Positions 12,106 through 23,187 of a DNA stretch of 64,000 nucleotides are shown piece after piece. Below the pieces are notes generated by a model. That model ran no database searches and was not told the DNA's origin. It was given only the letters and a program-made list of their open reading frames with translations. Location: assembly GCA_019916065.1 (NCBI GenBank), contig JAINTL010000097.1:1-64000 (forward strand), in the 5' to 3' direction. Within the stretch, counting starts at the first letter, position 1. Every line of letters begins with the position of its first letter. The position numbers and the translations under genes are program-made. This DNA comes from Vitellaria paradoxa (Eukaryota > Streptophyta > Magnoliopsida > Ericales > Sapotaceae).

Positions 12106-13395
12106 TCAATGGTCCGGAGGTGTCATATAATCTTCAGGGGCAGCTGGTTCATGTAACCCTTCCAACATTTCCAGCATTTGTTGATGATCAGCATCCTGTT
12201 TGTCCTTTAAATTCTTCAGCTCAGCTGCCATCTCCATTTGCTGATCCTTCACCTCCTTCAATAATGCATACAAACTTTGAAGGGTCACCACTTCAGTTCC
12301 TGATTGCTCCTCAGATGGCTGTTCTTTCTGTGATTCTACTGCTACCTTCCTTGCTAATTGCCCTTTACTCCTCTTCATTGAAGTTTGAGCAATTCGAGTA
12401 GCAGGTTTCACTGTCTCCATTCCACTCTTTTCCTTCACCCCATAACCTTGCAGAATTTTAGTTATCAACCCTCCAAAAGGCAAACCAGAATTCACCTCTG
12501 GTTTTGCAATTGCTCCAGTGATTATATTCCAAATGTGCTTTGTCAAGTCAATGGGGATATCTAGGAGAAGCCTTCCAATCATCTCAGCTTGTGGTAAAGT
12601 CACAGCTGAGACATAGGCATGAGGTAAAATCTTTGAGCAGACCAACATGTGCAACACCTTACTCTTGTCTGTGAGATCCCCTTTTGACAATCTAACTCCA
12701 TTCCATTGAGCTTGAGGGTTTCCAGAAAGCAACTTTACCAAATTTTCTTTTTTAAGTTGTTCTATCCATTCAGCTTGCTGTTCAGGATCAATAACCATAG
12801 ACTGTCCAAATGGTAATCCAGCATACATTGCAATAGTTTCAGGTGTTAGCAATATTTCTTTCTTCCTCACATTGGTCTTAATCTCAATTTTTCCTTTCTT
12901 TCCTTTCACAGCATTAGAATAAAATTCCCTCACCAGAGGTACTACTGCTTTCTGACTCACAATAACCCAATCAGTCCATCCCCTCCTGTTGATCATGTCT
13001 ACTAATTCATAAGGGGGATCAGAATAGTCTTCAATGTTGATACCCCTCTCACAAAGGACAGCCCTCTTAGAATACCAATTGAGGTATCTATCTTTTGCTA
13101 CTTCATTGGCAAACCTAGGATTAGAGTAAGGTGTTGCAGAAGTCCCTTCACCAGGAACCTTTGTTCTTGGAATGTTAGCTTCAACATTGACATCCACATT
13201 GGTGTCGTCTGGGGGTTGTTCAGGTTCAATGGTTGGTTGGTTTTCAGTGTTAAGAGGAAGTGTAGGAGATTGGGGTTGGGCACTTAAGTCTACAGGTTCA
13301 TAGAAAGAAGATTGAACAGACCTGGCACCTCGCATAGCTTCCCTCAATCGCCGACTCCATCGCCTTGGCCCTGGTGCAGTCAACTTCTTCTTCAT
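12106..13395 (-). CDS. E2 ORF3: plant-transposon-type protein between pol and the 3' LTR
   Basis: This is an open frame of about 429 codons from ATG 13395 (the frame is open slightly further upstream). Residues about 80-290 resemble a domain seen in many plant retroelement proteins, with the conserved stretch YSKRAVLCERG, RRGW, EFYSNA and later VLHMLVCSKILP. The E1 gene at 29018 shares these motifs. The C-terminal 80 residues are rich in Glu, Lys and Gln with heptad-like spacing (likely coiled coil). No transmembrane segment is obvious, so an envelope role is not supported here. Athila elements carry a gene at this place, often called env-like; its function is unknown to me. Confidence 0.8.
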   Translation of the reverse strand: MKKKLTAPGPRRWSRRLREAMRGARSVQSSFYEPVDLSAQPQSPTLPLNTENQPTIEPEQPPDDTNVDVNVEANIPRTKVPGEGTSATPYSNPRFANEVAKDRYLNWYSKRAVLCERGINIEDYSDPPYELVDMINRRGWTDWVIVSQKAVVPLVREFYSNAVKGKKGKIEIKTNVRKKEILLTPETIAMYAGLPFGQSMVIDPEQQAEWIEQLKKENLVKLLSGNPQAQWNGVRLSKGDLTDKSKVLHMLVCSKILPHAYVSAVTLPQAEMIGRLLLDIPIDLTKHIWNIITGAIAKPEVNSGLPFGGLITKILQGYGVKEKSGMETVKPATRIAQTSMKRSKGQLARKVAVESQKEQPSEEQSGTEVVTLQSLYALLKEVKDQQMEMAAELKNLKDKQDADHQQMLEMLEGLHEPAAPEDYMTPPDH

Positions 13396-15100
13396 CCTTA
13401 TTCCCTCCAAATCTCGGATTGTTCTTCTTCAATCTCCTCAGAAAACCCTAGCCTCGTAACTTCTGTTCTTGAAGGAATCCCAAATCTCTGTTTTGCAACC
13501 TTTTTGATTTGAGTAAATGGGGGGAATTTAAGGAGTGTGTGCTTTTAGGGCATTCGGACATGAATTTCCAAGTATCCGAATGGGAAAAAAAAAACTCATT
13601 TAAGTTACTGACCCGCCTCAGTATATTCGAATACCAACAGACCCGATTCGAATACAGTCTCCCATCCAGCAATCCAGTAACTGACCAAAATCTGTGATGA
13701 ATTCTCAGAGAAATTTAAGCCATGTTTCTGCATATTTTTCTCTTTTTTTTTTTTTTAGAAAACTTTTGACAAAATTAAATTTGAAAAATCCTGTTGAATT
13801 GTTAGCCCACAATTTAATCCAAAAATACATCAATACAACCAATTACAACATGAGCTGTAACAAGTATTCGAATACCACAGCCCATATTCGAATAGGTTGC
13901 ATCAGAAAATCCCAAACAGTAATTTCAGTGTTCAAATCTGCTAACAATCCCACAGAAATGTTCAAACCTTATTTTGTCACCTGAGTTAAGTTTATTCACA
14001 CTAATAACAGCTAAACTCAAAAGAAAAACAAAAATAACAGCTTAAAAAGAAAAATCAAAGAAAATTTAGAAATTTTTTTTTTTTTTTTTTTAGAAAATTC
14101 TCAGCATTTTAGCTAAATTAAACACACTACTCAAATTTCAATTCATCAAGTATAACAAAGTAGATCAGCAATTTCATTCAGCATATTCCAATCAACACCA
14201 ATGCATAAGACCAAGAAAAGAACTCAAACTATTTCTCTCCCCCCAACTAGAAACAAGCATTGTCCTCAATGCACAAACAAGTCAATCAATTTGGAATAAA
14301 GTGCAAAGGGAAAGAGGTACCTGCTGAGTTTAAGGTTAACATGTTTGAGTGATGTAGACCAGCTGAAACTCTAAGGTATTACCAAAACAGTTGCTCCCCC
14401 CAACTTGTTCAATGCAATATTCTCAAAGAAAATGCAAATTAGTAGAACCAAAACAATACAAAATGGGTTGAGTGTAATTAAGGATCAGTGAGGTTTTGCC
14501 AATCATCACAAACAACAAAGATGCAAGAAATCAGTAAATATGCAAGATGGGTTGCTGTTAACAGATGAGATTTTGTGCCAAGATGGCCTATTCAAATGAC
14601 TGTTCAGCTATTCGAATGAGATGAATTTCCCATCTGATTTGGACTTACAGCAGTACCAGATTTGATCAGTTTTTGTTGCACTTGCTGATATGACTTGATC
14701 CTTAATGAAGCTTGCTCAATTGAAATCCTTTTTGCTGCATTCTGAAACACTTTGAAAGCATGTGCTACCCAATTTGGTTAATGCATTATACTCTCAAAAC
14801 AAATCAAGCAAATGCATTTATTCCATTTGACTCTCAAGTAGTTCCACCACAAGTGATGTTGCTACCTCAAATAGCACATGTCAGTTCCATCCTTTGAAAA
14901 TTCAAATATCAGTAAAACACAAAGCAGAAATTCTCAATTCTTCATGAAACTTGCTGAAACCAATGTGTTAAAACTTGCAAACTGAAAAATTTTTTTTTTT
15001 AGATGAAAGAAGGAAAATTACAAAAACCAAAGAAAACAGAAAATCAAAAACATAACAGAATCTACACTATTATGATACAAAGTCAGAATCCTTTCTTCAT
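13396..15100 (-). promoter_or_regulatory. E2 spacer between integrase and ORF3, with LTR-type palindromes
   Basis: No gene is seen in about 1.7 kb. It holds TATTCGAATA-type palindromes at 13624-13633, 13645-13655, 13864-13875 (GTATTCGAATAC, identical to the LTR copy) and 13885-13894, related forms near 13551-13590, and more at 14588-14620. The nearest lie 150-270 bp before the ORF3 start. T-runs occur at about 13742-13757 and 14068-14091. An ORF3 promoter is a plausible but untested reading. Confidence 0.55.
14234..14272 (-). promoter_or_regulatory. E2 internal hairpin plus polypurine module
   Basis: On the minus strand a 6-bp stem GCATTG-AGGA-CAATGC (14272-14257) is followed by TAGTTGGGGGGAGAGA (14249-14234). 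It resembles the terminal module at 10343-10379. A further run resembling GTTGGGGGGAGC lies near 14394-14405. Confidence 0.65.
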
Positions 15101-15991
15101 TCAAACAGAATTTGGGGGATCTTCAAGATCCCAACTCTCTACTTCAGCAACAAAATTCTCATGATACTCTTTCAATCTCTGTCCATTCACTCTAAAAACA
15201 TTTTTGGAGGTTGGATTTTGAATGTCAACAGCCCCAAACTCAGTGATGTTCTGAATCACATATGGACCACTCCATCTTGACTTCAACTTCCCGGGAAACA
15301 AGTGTAACCTTGAGTCATACAACAAAACCTTTTGACCCACAAACAACTCTCTTTTGAGGATATGTGTATCATGCCATTTCTTCACTCTATCCTTGGTGAT
15401 CTTAGCATTCTCATATGCATCATTCCTAATCTCCTCAAGCTCATTTAGTTGCAATTTCCTCTGACAACCAGATTCAGTGATGTTTTCATTGAAATGTCTC
15501 ACTGCCCAATAGGCCTTGTGTTCAAGTTCCACAGGAAGATGACAAGCTTTTCCATACACTAACCTATAAGGAGACATGCCTAGGATAGTCTTGTAGGCAG
15601 TCCTATAAGCCCAAAGTGCATCAACCAATTTCAAAGACCAATCTTTCCTTGTGGGATTCACTGTTTTTTCAATGATTCTCTTGATCTCTCTATTGGCCAA
15701 CTCGGCTTGTCCACTTGTTTGGGGATGATATGATGTTCCAACCTTATGCACAACCCCATACTTCCTCATCAATAGACCAACATATCTATTGCAAAAATGT
15801 GTTCCCCTATCACTTATCATGGCCTTTGGCATTCCAAATCTTGAAAACACATTTTCCTTCAAAAATTTTATCACTACCTTGTGGTCATTGGTCCTAGTTG
15901 GTATGGCCTCTACCCACTTTGAAACATAATCCACTGCCACTAAGATATATTCATTGCCAAATGAATTCACAAATGGTCCCATAAAATCCAT
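15101..15991 (-). pseudogene. E2 integrase catalytic core and C-terminal part
   Basis: The integrase joins the cDNA to the genome. This frame begins with MDFMGPF and contains the DDE core: first Asp in VAVDYVSKW, second in [10 protein letters not shown], and Glu in [11 protein letters not shown]. The C-terminal part has a [23 protein letters not shown] motif typical of gypsy integrases; no chromodomain is seen. It is out of frame with the upstream RT frame because one T is missing near 16004 (three expected, two present). The core itself is intact, so in the unbroken parent this would be the C-terminus of one polyprotein. Confidence 0.9.
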
Positions 15992-18555
15992 ACCCCAACA
16001 ATCAATATATCAAGCACATAAATGGGGTGAAGTGGCATCATGTTTCTCCTAGTGATCTTACCAAGTCTTTGACACCTATCACAAGCAACACAAAAGGCAT
16101 GCACATCCCTAAACATGGTAGGCCAAAACAATCCACTCTGTAAAATCTTTGCCACTGTCTTTCTAGCTGAAAAATGACCTCCACATGCAAGAGTATGACA
16201 AAAACTAATGACACTTTGGGCTTCACTCTCGGGTATGCATCTCCTTATGACTTGATCTGAGCAATACTTAAACAGATATGGATCATCCCAGAAAAAGTGC
16301 CTCACATTCCTGAAAAACTTTTTCTTATCTAACATGGTCCAATGAGAAGGCACCACACCTGAAACCAAATAATTGGCTATGTCTGCAAACCATGGTGTCT
16401 CTGAGGAATCTAAATGGAACAACTGCTCATCAGGGAAAGTCTCATTAATAGGTGACTCAAAAACTGCTAAGTCCTGATGTGGAAGTCTAGAAAGATGGTC
16501 AGCAACTACATTTTCAACTCCCTTTTTATCTTTAATCTCTAAATCAAATTCTTGCAGCAAAAGAATCCACCTAATGAGTCTTGGCTTGGCATCAGATTTG
16601 GTCAAAAGATACTTAAGTGCTGCATGATCAGTAAATACAATGACATGAGATCCCACAAGATATGATCTAAACTTATCCAATGCATATACTACTGCTAGCA
16701 ACTCCTTCTCAGTAGTTGTGTAGTTCTTTTGTGCATCACTAAGGGATTTGCTAGCATAGTATAGCACATGTGACTTCCTCTCTCTCCTCTGACCTAGGAC
16801 TGCACCAATGGCACTATCACTAGCATCACACATGATCTCAAAAGGTAGAGTCCAATCTGGTGTCTGCATAATGGGGGCTGAAGTGAGCAAGTCCTTAAGT
16901 CTATCAAATGAAGCCTGACATTCTGATGTCCAATCAAAAGGAACATCCTGGCCTAGGAGATTGCACAAAGGTCTAGAAATGGCACTGAATGATGCAATGA
17001 ACCTCCTATAGAAACCTGCATGTCCTAAAAATGATCTGACATCCTTGACACATCTAGGGGTAGGAAGTTTTTGAATAATCTCAACTTTTGCTCTATCTAC
17101 TTCTATCCCCCTAGAAGACACTATGTGACCAAGAACTATCCCCTGAGTTACCATAAAATGGCATTTCTCCCAATTCAACACCAAGTTTTTCTCTTCACAT
17201 CTTGCCAAAACTTTCTCTAAATTCTCCAAACACAAATCAAAGTCACTCCCATAGACTGAAAAGTCATCCATGAATACTTCAAGAAATTTCTCCACAAAGT
17301 CACTAAACAAACTAATCATGCACCTCTGAAAAGTAGCAGGAGCATTGCAAAGGCCAAAAGGCATGCGCCTATATGCAAAAGTACCAAATGGGCAAGTAAA
17401 TGTGGTCTTCTCCTGATCATCTAATGCAATTTCAATTTGATTGTACCCTGAGTATCCATCCAAGAAACAATAGAATGCCTGTCCTGCCACTCTTTCCAAT
17501 ACCTGATCTAGGAATGGAAGAGGGAAATGATCCTTCCTTGTGACTGCATTTAACTTCCTATAATCTATGCACATGCGCCATCCTATTTGGATGCGCATTG
17601 GAACTAGCTCATCTTGTTCATTTTTCACCACAGTCACTCTGGATTTCTTGGGTACTACTTGAGTTGGACTAACCCATTTAGAGTCTGAGATAGGATAGAT
17701 AATTCCAGCATCCAATAGCTTAATTACCTCTCCCCTAACCACTTCTTTCATGTATGGGTTTAGTCTCCTTTGCATTTGCCTAATGGGTTTGGCATCCTCC
17801 TCCAAAAATATCCTATGGGTGCAAATCAGTGGGCTGATTCCTTGCAGGTCTGCTATGGTCCAACCCAAGGCTCTTTTATGTTTTCTCAAGACCTCAACAA
17901 GCTTTCTTTCCTGGTCCAGGCTCAGCTGAGAAGAAATAACAGCTGGATAGGACTCTCCCTCACCCAAAAACACATATTTCAAGTCATTTGGTAGAGGTTT
18001 TCTCTCAGGTACAGGTAGCTTTTCAAAGGATGATTCTGTTTTGACTGTGGGCAGCTCTAAGGACTCAAAAGTGGGCCTCCACTGATTCACTAACATCATT
18101 GATTCTTTCATTTCCTCACATTCTCCTCCACCAATATTTTCCAAGTCACAATCATCTAGGAAATCTACTTGATCACTGTTCACTAAAGCTCTTTCCAATG
18201 GGTCTTCTAAGTACTCTCTATCAAAGTGCTCTTGTATGGCTATTTGAATAAAATCCACTTCTTCTATCTCCTCATGGTCACTTGGCTGTTTGGTCACATT
18301 AAAGATATTCTTTTCAATTGTCATGTTACCAAAAGACAACTTAATGACTCCAGTCCTACAATTTATCAAAGCATTAGAAGTGGCCAAAAATGGTCGTCCT
18401 AGAATGACTGGGACAGCTGGTTGTGGACCTTGAATTGGTTGGGTATCAAGCACTATGAAGTCTACTGGGAAGACAAAATGCTCCACTTGAATTAGGACAT
18501 CCTCCACAATACCTCTAGGGACTTTGACTGACCTATCTGCTAATTGAAGTGTCAC
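15967..18555 (-). pseudogene. E2 protease C-part, reverse transcriptase, RNase H and integrase zinc domain
   Basis: This frame copies RNA into DNA. It has the C-terminal half of the protease (to about 18330, LGRPFLATSNALINC), a linker, RT with FMDD at 17263-17274, RNase H from about 16850 (FEIMCDASDSAIGAVLGQ, then TDHAALKYLL) and the integrase zinc-binding HHCC motif near 16190-16060 (HTLACGGHF ... CDRCQRLG). All RT landmarks are intact. It is cut from the protease N-part by one missing base near 18581 and from the integrase core near 16004. Both losses shorten a run of identical bases. Confidence 0.93.
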
Positions 18556-18575
18556 CCTAGTAGGTCTAAGCTCAC

Positions 18576-19118
18576 CTAATCAAGTTGTTGGTACACAGAA
18601 AATGGCAAAAGATTGACACTTGCTCCCAAATCCAACAAAGCTCTATCTACCCTCTTTTCCCCAATGATGCATGCAATTGTAGGACACCCTGGATCTTTAT
18701 ATTTTGGAGGGGTTTTGAATTGCAAAATTGAGCTCACTTGTTCAGTTAAAAATGCCCTCTCTTTGACATTCATTCTCCTTTTGACAGTGCACAAATCTTT
18801 CAAAAACTTTCCATAAGATGGATTTTGTTTAATGGCATCAAGCAAAGGAATGTTTATTCTGACTTTTTTGAAAAGCTCATAAATTTCAGAATTCAGATTT
18901 TCTTTCTTTCCTTTGTTCAATCTTTGAGGAAAAGGAATTTTTGGAATGAAATCAGGGCTGTCCAGCTGGTTTTCTTTTGAAATCTTCTCTTTTCCAGACA
19001 TTTTTTCACTCTTATCCAGCTGGTTTTTATCAAAATCCTTGGTTTTGTTTTCAGAAAACTCAATTGCATTCTCAGAATTTACCTGATTTTTGCTTCTGAA
19101 TTTTGCTATTCTGCTCAA
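18576..19118 (-). pseudogene. E2 protease N-terminal part
   Basis: The frame contains the conserved region LNSEIYELFKKVRINIPLLD and the aspartic protease site with catalytic Asp at 18630-18632 (ALLDLGASVNLLP). It ends early at 18576, because one G appears missing where GLGEL is expected; reading continues at 18555 in another frame. It overlaps the gag frame by 47 bases in the +1 frame (19118-19072), so gag and protease are separate frames in this copy. Single gag-pol frames are usual in this group as far as I know, so a one-base change is the simpler explanation than programmed frameshifting. Confidence 0.85.
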
Positions 19119-20973
19119 AGTTGTTCAGCTGCTGTTTCTGTGTAGCTTTTCCTATGCTGTCCAGATTTTGTTTCTGTTCATTTTCTTGCTGTTCCTCAAT
19201 TTCTTGTCTACTGTGCAGCTGCTGTTTTTGCTCTTTTAACAGCTGCTTTTGCTGCAATTCAGCTTCTGTTTTGGTGTGCAGCTGTTGTTCAATTGCTTTG
19301 TTGCTGCTGCTGCTGTTGTGCTTAATTTCTTCCTCATCTTCCAACATATTTTGCTCATTTGCCTCTTCAATTGGAATATAATCTGGTTTCAAGATCTGTT
19401 TCCCACTTCTCAATGTTGAAATAGCTTGCACATGTTCCAAATTCTCATTTGCACTTGAAGAAGATGATTCACTGAAGTGCACTTGCCCAGTGGGATTTGG
19501 TTTGGGCTGAGATGGAAGCTTTCCTGTTTCTCTCAAAGTTAAGGCTTGAGTGAGTTTTGACAATTGACTCCAAATGTCTTCCATAGCCCTATTAGTTTGA
19601 TCTTGGAACTTTGAATTTTGGTTGTTGGTTCCAATTTGTCCTTGCATGAATTGTTGCAAGGTGTCTTCCAATGATCTTTTGTGAGGTGGCTGGTAAGAGT
19701 TTGTGTTCTGCTGAGGTTGATAAGGCTGGGAATGAAATGGTTGAGGTGAAAAAGGTTGTTGAGGTTGCTGCTGCTGCTGGTGTTGTGCCTCAGCTCTCCA
19801 GGATGTATTCGAATGGCCTCTATATCCAGCATTGTAAGCATTCGAATATGACTGATTTCCTGAAGCAAAGTTGTTCACCCCCTGGTTTGAGTTGTAATTT
19901 CTTGCAGCTGGTGGGGGATTTACTTGACCATAAAGAACTTCTTTAAAAGCTGGGAGTGTGGGACAATCGTCTGTCTTGTGATCCGAGGTTTCACATAACA
20001 CACAGTTAACTTCCTTTTTCTTCAATCCTTGCTTCTCTTGCTCCATCAACTCCACTTTCTTTGACAATGCAGCCAATCGAGCACCAAGATCATCAGTGTC
20101 ACTGAGATGAAACTTTCCTCTTGCACCTATGCTGTCAGAAAACTCAGAAAATAGAGAAACTACCTCCCATTGTTTAGTATTTTCAGCCAATGAATCAAAG
20201 AAATGCAAGGCTTCTTCAGCTGTCTTATCATAGAATTCACCATTGCACATTGTTGCAACCAGCATTTTCAAGTTTGGAGTTAATGCATTATGAAAGAAGT
20301 TAACAATTCTCCAAGACTCAAACCCATGATGTGGACATGCTTGCAACAATTCTCTAAACCTATCCCATGCATGTGCAAATGTTTCATTAGGCTTGCATAC
20401 AAAATTCATGATTTGTTGTTGAAGTATCACTGTCCTATTGGCTGGAAAATACTTCTTTAAAAACTTTGTTTGCATGTCCCTCCAAGTTCCAATTGATCTA
20501 GGCTCCAATGAGTTCAGCCACATCTTTGCTTTATCTTTCAATGAAAATGGAAACAACTTAAGCCTAACCATGTCCTCATTTGTATTCCTATCCATGCAAG
20601 TCCCACAAACATCCTCAAATTCTTTCATATGCATGTAAGGATTTTCAGAATCCATTCCATGAAAGGTTGGCAAAAGCTGAATTGTTCCTGGTTTAAAATT
20701 GAAATTATGATGGCCAATGGGAAGAACAATGCATGAGGGAGTTGTTTGCCTAGCTGGATGAAGATATTCCCTAAGAGGTCTAAGAAGATTTTGATTGATT
20801 TCATCATTCTCTCCAAGTGCACTTCCTTCAGGTAAAACAGGTGGTGGTGGATCCATGTGCACAGATGATTCAGATGATGTGTAAGATGTAGCAAGTTCAA
20901 TTAATTCAGCTAGAGATGATGGTGAATGCAAATCAGAATTTTTCCCAATAATTCGACCAGACCTTAACAACAT
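19072..20973 (-). CDS. E2 gag
   Basis: Gag builds the particle. The start is taken at ATG 20973 (LLRSGR follows). The capsid core lies at about residues 100-260 (LFPFSLKDKAKMWLNSLEPR, FLKKYFP, NETFAHAWDRFREL). The CCHC zinc knuckle at about 20003-19960 is CVLCETSDHKTDDC. A Gln/Pro/Asn-rich region follows with a KRSLEDTLQQFMQ motif, and a very Gln/Glu/Lys-rich tail of about 120 residues. The frame is open for about 634 codons. ATTCGAAT motifs of the LTR type also occur inside the coding sequence (about 19806-19849). Confidence 0.93.
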   Translation of the reverse strand: MLLRSGRIIGKNSDLHSPSSLAELIELATSYTSSESSVHMDPPPPVLPEGSALGENDEINQNLLRPLREYLHPARQTTPSCIVLPIGHHNFNFKPGTIQLLPTFHGMDSENPYMHMKEFEDVCGTCMDRNTNEDMVRLKLFPFSLKDKAKMWLNSLEPRSIGTWRDMQTKFLKKYFPANRTVILQQQIMNFVCKPNETFAHAWDRFRELLQACPHHGFESWRIVNFFHNALTPNLKMLVATMCNGEFYDKTAEEALHFFDSLAENTKQWEVVSLFSEFSDSIGARGKFHLSDTDDLGARLAALSKKVELMEQEKQGLKKKEVNCVLCETSDHKTDDCPTLPAFKEVLYGQVNPPPAARNYNSNQGVNNFASGNQSYSNAYNAGYRGHSNTSWRAEAQHQQQQQPQQPFSPQPFHSQPYQPQQNTNSYQPPHKRSLEDTLQQFMQGQIGTNNQNSKFQDQTNRAMEDIWSQLSKLTQALTLRETGKLPSQPKPNPTGQVHFSESSSSSANENLEHVQAISTLRSGKQILKPDYIPIEEANEQNMLEDEEEIKHNSSSSNKAIEQQLHTKTEAELQQKQLLKEQKQQLHSRQEIEEQQENEQKQNLDSIGKATQKQQLNNFEQNSKIQKQKSGKF

Positions 20974-21624
20974 GCACAAAAATTCAGCTTCAAAATGACA
21001 CTCACAAAACCTTAAAACTTCACAACTAAATCACCAATTCACAAAGAGAAATCAGAGCTCTTCCCTAACAACTTGCAGCAGAATATGCAGCAATTCCATG
21101 CATATTTTCAGCAAGTCAAACAATAATTCAAAGGTGAATTTCAGCCAATGAAATTAGATTTTTCAGAGACAAGATGCAGCAATTTGAATATTAGATGCAA
21201 CAGATTCGAATCAGAAATTCAGAAAACAGATTGCAGACATCAGATTCAGCAACTTGGTTCAAAACTTAGCAGCAAAACAGATCAGAATTTCAGAGACAAA
21301 CTCAGGCATTCAAATATCTCATGCAGCAGATTTGAATATCAAACTTCCAGCAATCAAATTTCAGCAAGGAAAACCAACAACTCAGAAATTTAGATATTCA
21401 AAACAAAATAAAACAGTAACTCAGATTTTTTTTCTTTTCAAAATCAAAAACTACAATTTAAACACTAAAAACTAAAAACTAAAACCTATAAAAATGAAAC
21501 TAGAGGTAGAAATAAGAATGGAACAAAATTACCCAATGCCTTGAGTAGCTTTGTTGTTGAAGATGGTGGTGAGTAATGTTGCCAATCCTTGCTCCAAGAG
21601 TTCAAAACACCATTGCTTGTCAAA
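20974..21624 (-). other. E2 leader between primer site and gag
   Basis: About 650 bp of untranslated leader. It has repeated CAGCAA / CAGATT words and loose relatives of the ATTCGAAT motif (GATTCGAATC near 21203-21212, plus TTGAATAT forms). No gene is supported. Confidence 0.6.
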
Positions 21625-21644
21625 GATCCCCGGCAACGGCGCCA
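21625..21644 (-). other. E2 primer-binding site (tRNA-Asp)
   Basis: The minus strand reads TGGCGCCGTTGCCGGGGATC, perfectly complementary to the 3' end of plant tRNA-Asp(GTC) including CCA. It lies six bases inside the LTR end at 21651. Confidence 0.93.
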
Positions 21645-21650
21645 AAATTG

Positions 21651-23187
21651 TGCTTGTTTTTGCTCAATTACCTCACTCTCAAATGTAAATAAAAATGCAA
21701 ATTCAGATTCCTAAAGTGTTGAGTAAGGAAAATCAAGACAAACTCCCCCAAGTGCAAGGTTTCCTTGTAGCACAATTAACTGGTAAGAACCAGGTCATAT
21801 CCACAGGGATCTAAGGAGCAAAATCATGTTTGAATCAAGTGGATTAAAGAGGCAAAACATGGCTCACATAAATGGTAAACATAATTGAAAATCTGGTTTG
21901 GAATTTTTGATGCTTTGGTAATGGATTTTGAAATGAAAACTAAACTTAACTAAAACTTGATATTAAAAAGATGGGCAAGGCAATTCTAATGCCTATCCAA
22001 ATCAATCTCAAAATACCAAGAGTGAATAGATCATCAATTTTAGTTGCTCTAAGGTTTGGAGAAAATTAATTTCAAATGATACAAGCCATGGATCAAACAA
22101 GTGATGTGCATAAGCTATCATGAAAACTATAGAAGATCTAACTCTAGCAACTCCCATACATATTTGCAATAAGAGTTCTGAATTCAGCAACTTCTATGAA
22201 CTCATTGATAGAATATGTAAACAAATGTTAATCGGACATTGAACCATTGATTTCAAGAGTAACAAGATACAACTAAGATTGATAACCAAAGAACTCAAAA
22301 TTAATCCATTAAGAACGGCATCTTGGAAATCATTGGACAGGTCATTATCCTTGCCTTAGCCCAAGAAGAACTAGCCGACCATCTTAAGAAAATGAAGAAC
22401 AAAAAATGAAGAACAGAGACATGAACTTCAAAGCTGAAAAATGTAATTCTCTCTTTAACTCCAATTGAAATCTAATTACAAGAATGAAATTAAAATGTGC
22501 TGTAGAATTCAAATCTAATTACAATAATTTGAAAATGAAAATCAGAATTGAAAACAACAGAAAATTGCAGAAAATCTCTAAAACCAGAGAATGAAGAAGA
22601 AGGAAGAAGAGGAAGTTCTTCTCCCGCTACCCTCGCTGCTCTCTCTCTTTCCTCTTGCTTCTCTCTCTTCTAACCGAATGTTCTCTCCTCGTGGGTGTGG
22701 GTCGTGTGATGCCATCATTCCCCAGTCTTTCTCTCTCCTCCAGATTGCAATCCCCTCTCCGAATCTGTAAAATCACGTGGAGTCTGTTTTCTGCCAACGG
22801 TCCTCGTATTCGAATACTGCTTGGCTGTATTCGAATATGCATTTCCTCCAGAAATTCTCTGAGCTCTTTTTGACAGCATTCGAATGCTTTGGCACTATAT
22901 TCGAATGTTCTCCTCCTTCCAGAATTCGACTTGTTCAGCAACTGGAAATTCTTCTTCTGCTCCCATGACTTTACTCAACAAATCCACTTCAACAGATGTG
23001 CTTCAGCATCTCCTTCTTTGCATTCTTAATTTAGCTCAAATTGCTTCTCTTTATGGCACAATTCAACACATGTTCCATATTCCAAAGATGTGGATAAATT
23101 CTGCATAAAACACCTGTCTCATATCAATTATGTCATGTATAAAAGTGTATTTAAGTGGACAAATGTGTAACAACTCAAACCCAATCA
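21651..23187 (-). repeat. E2 5' LTR
   Basis: 1537 bp, nearly identical to 8806-10342. Differences seen by eye are at about 22019, 22340, 22699, 22722, 23110 and 23182. Palindromes lie at 22806-22817, 22827-22838, 22876-22887 and 22897-22908. Confidence 0.96.

Larger units (their letters stand above)
8806..23187 (-). mobile_element. Element E2: young complete Athila-type LTR retrotransposon inside E1 gag
   Basis: E2 is 14,382 bp. Both LTRs are 1537 bp, and the flanking 5-bp duplication CTTAT is at 8801-8805 and 23188-23192. On the minus strand it has, in order, 5' LTR (23187-21651), tRNA-Asp primer site, gag, protease, RT/RNase H, integrase, spacer, ORF3, 3' noncoding region, polypurine tract and 3' LTR. 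I count about six base differences between the LTRs by eye, so it is recent. Gag and ORF3 are open, but pol is interrupted by single-base frame changes near 18581 and 16004. Confidence 0.96.

Noticed and set aside
12106..13395. E2 ORF3 as a viral envelope gene
   Set aside because: No signal peptide or transmembrane segment is visible and the conserved part matches plant-transposon proteins; only its position recalls env.
18576..18586. Programmed frameshift within E2 protease
   Set aside because: The break lies inside a conserved domain and fits loss of one G; programmed sites lie between domains.
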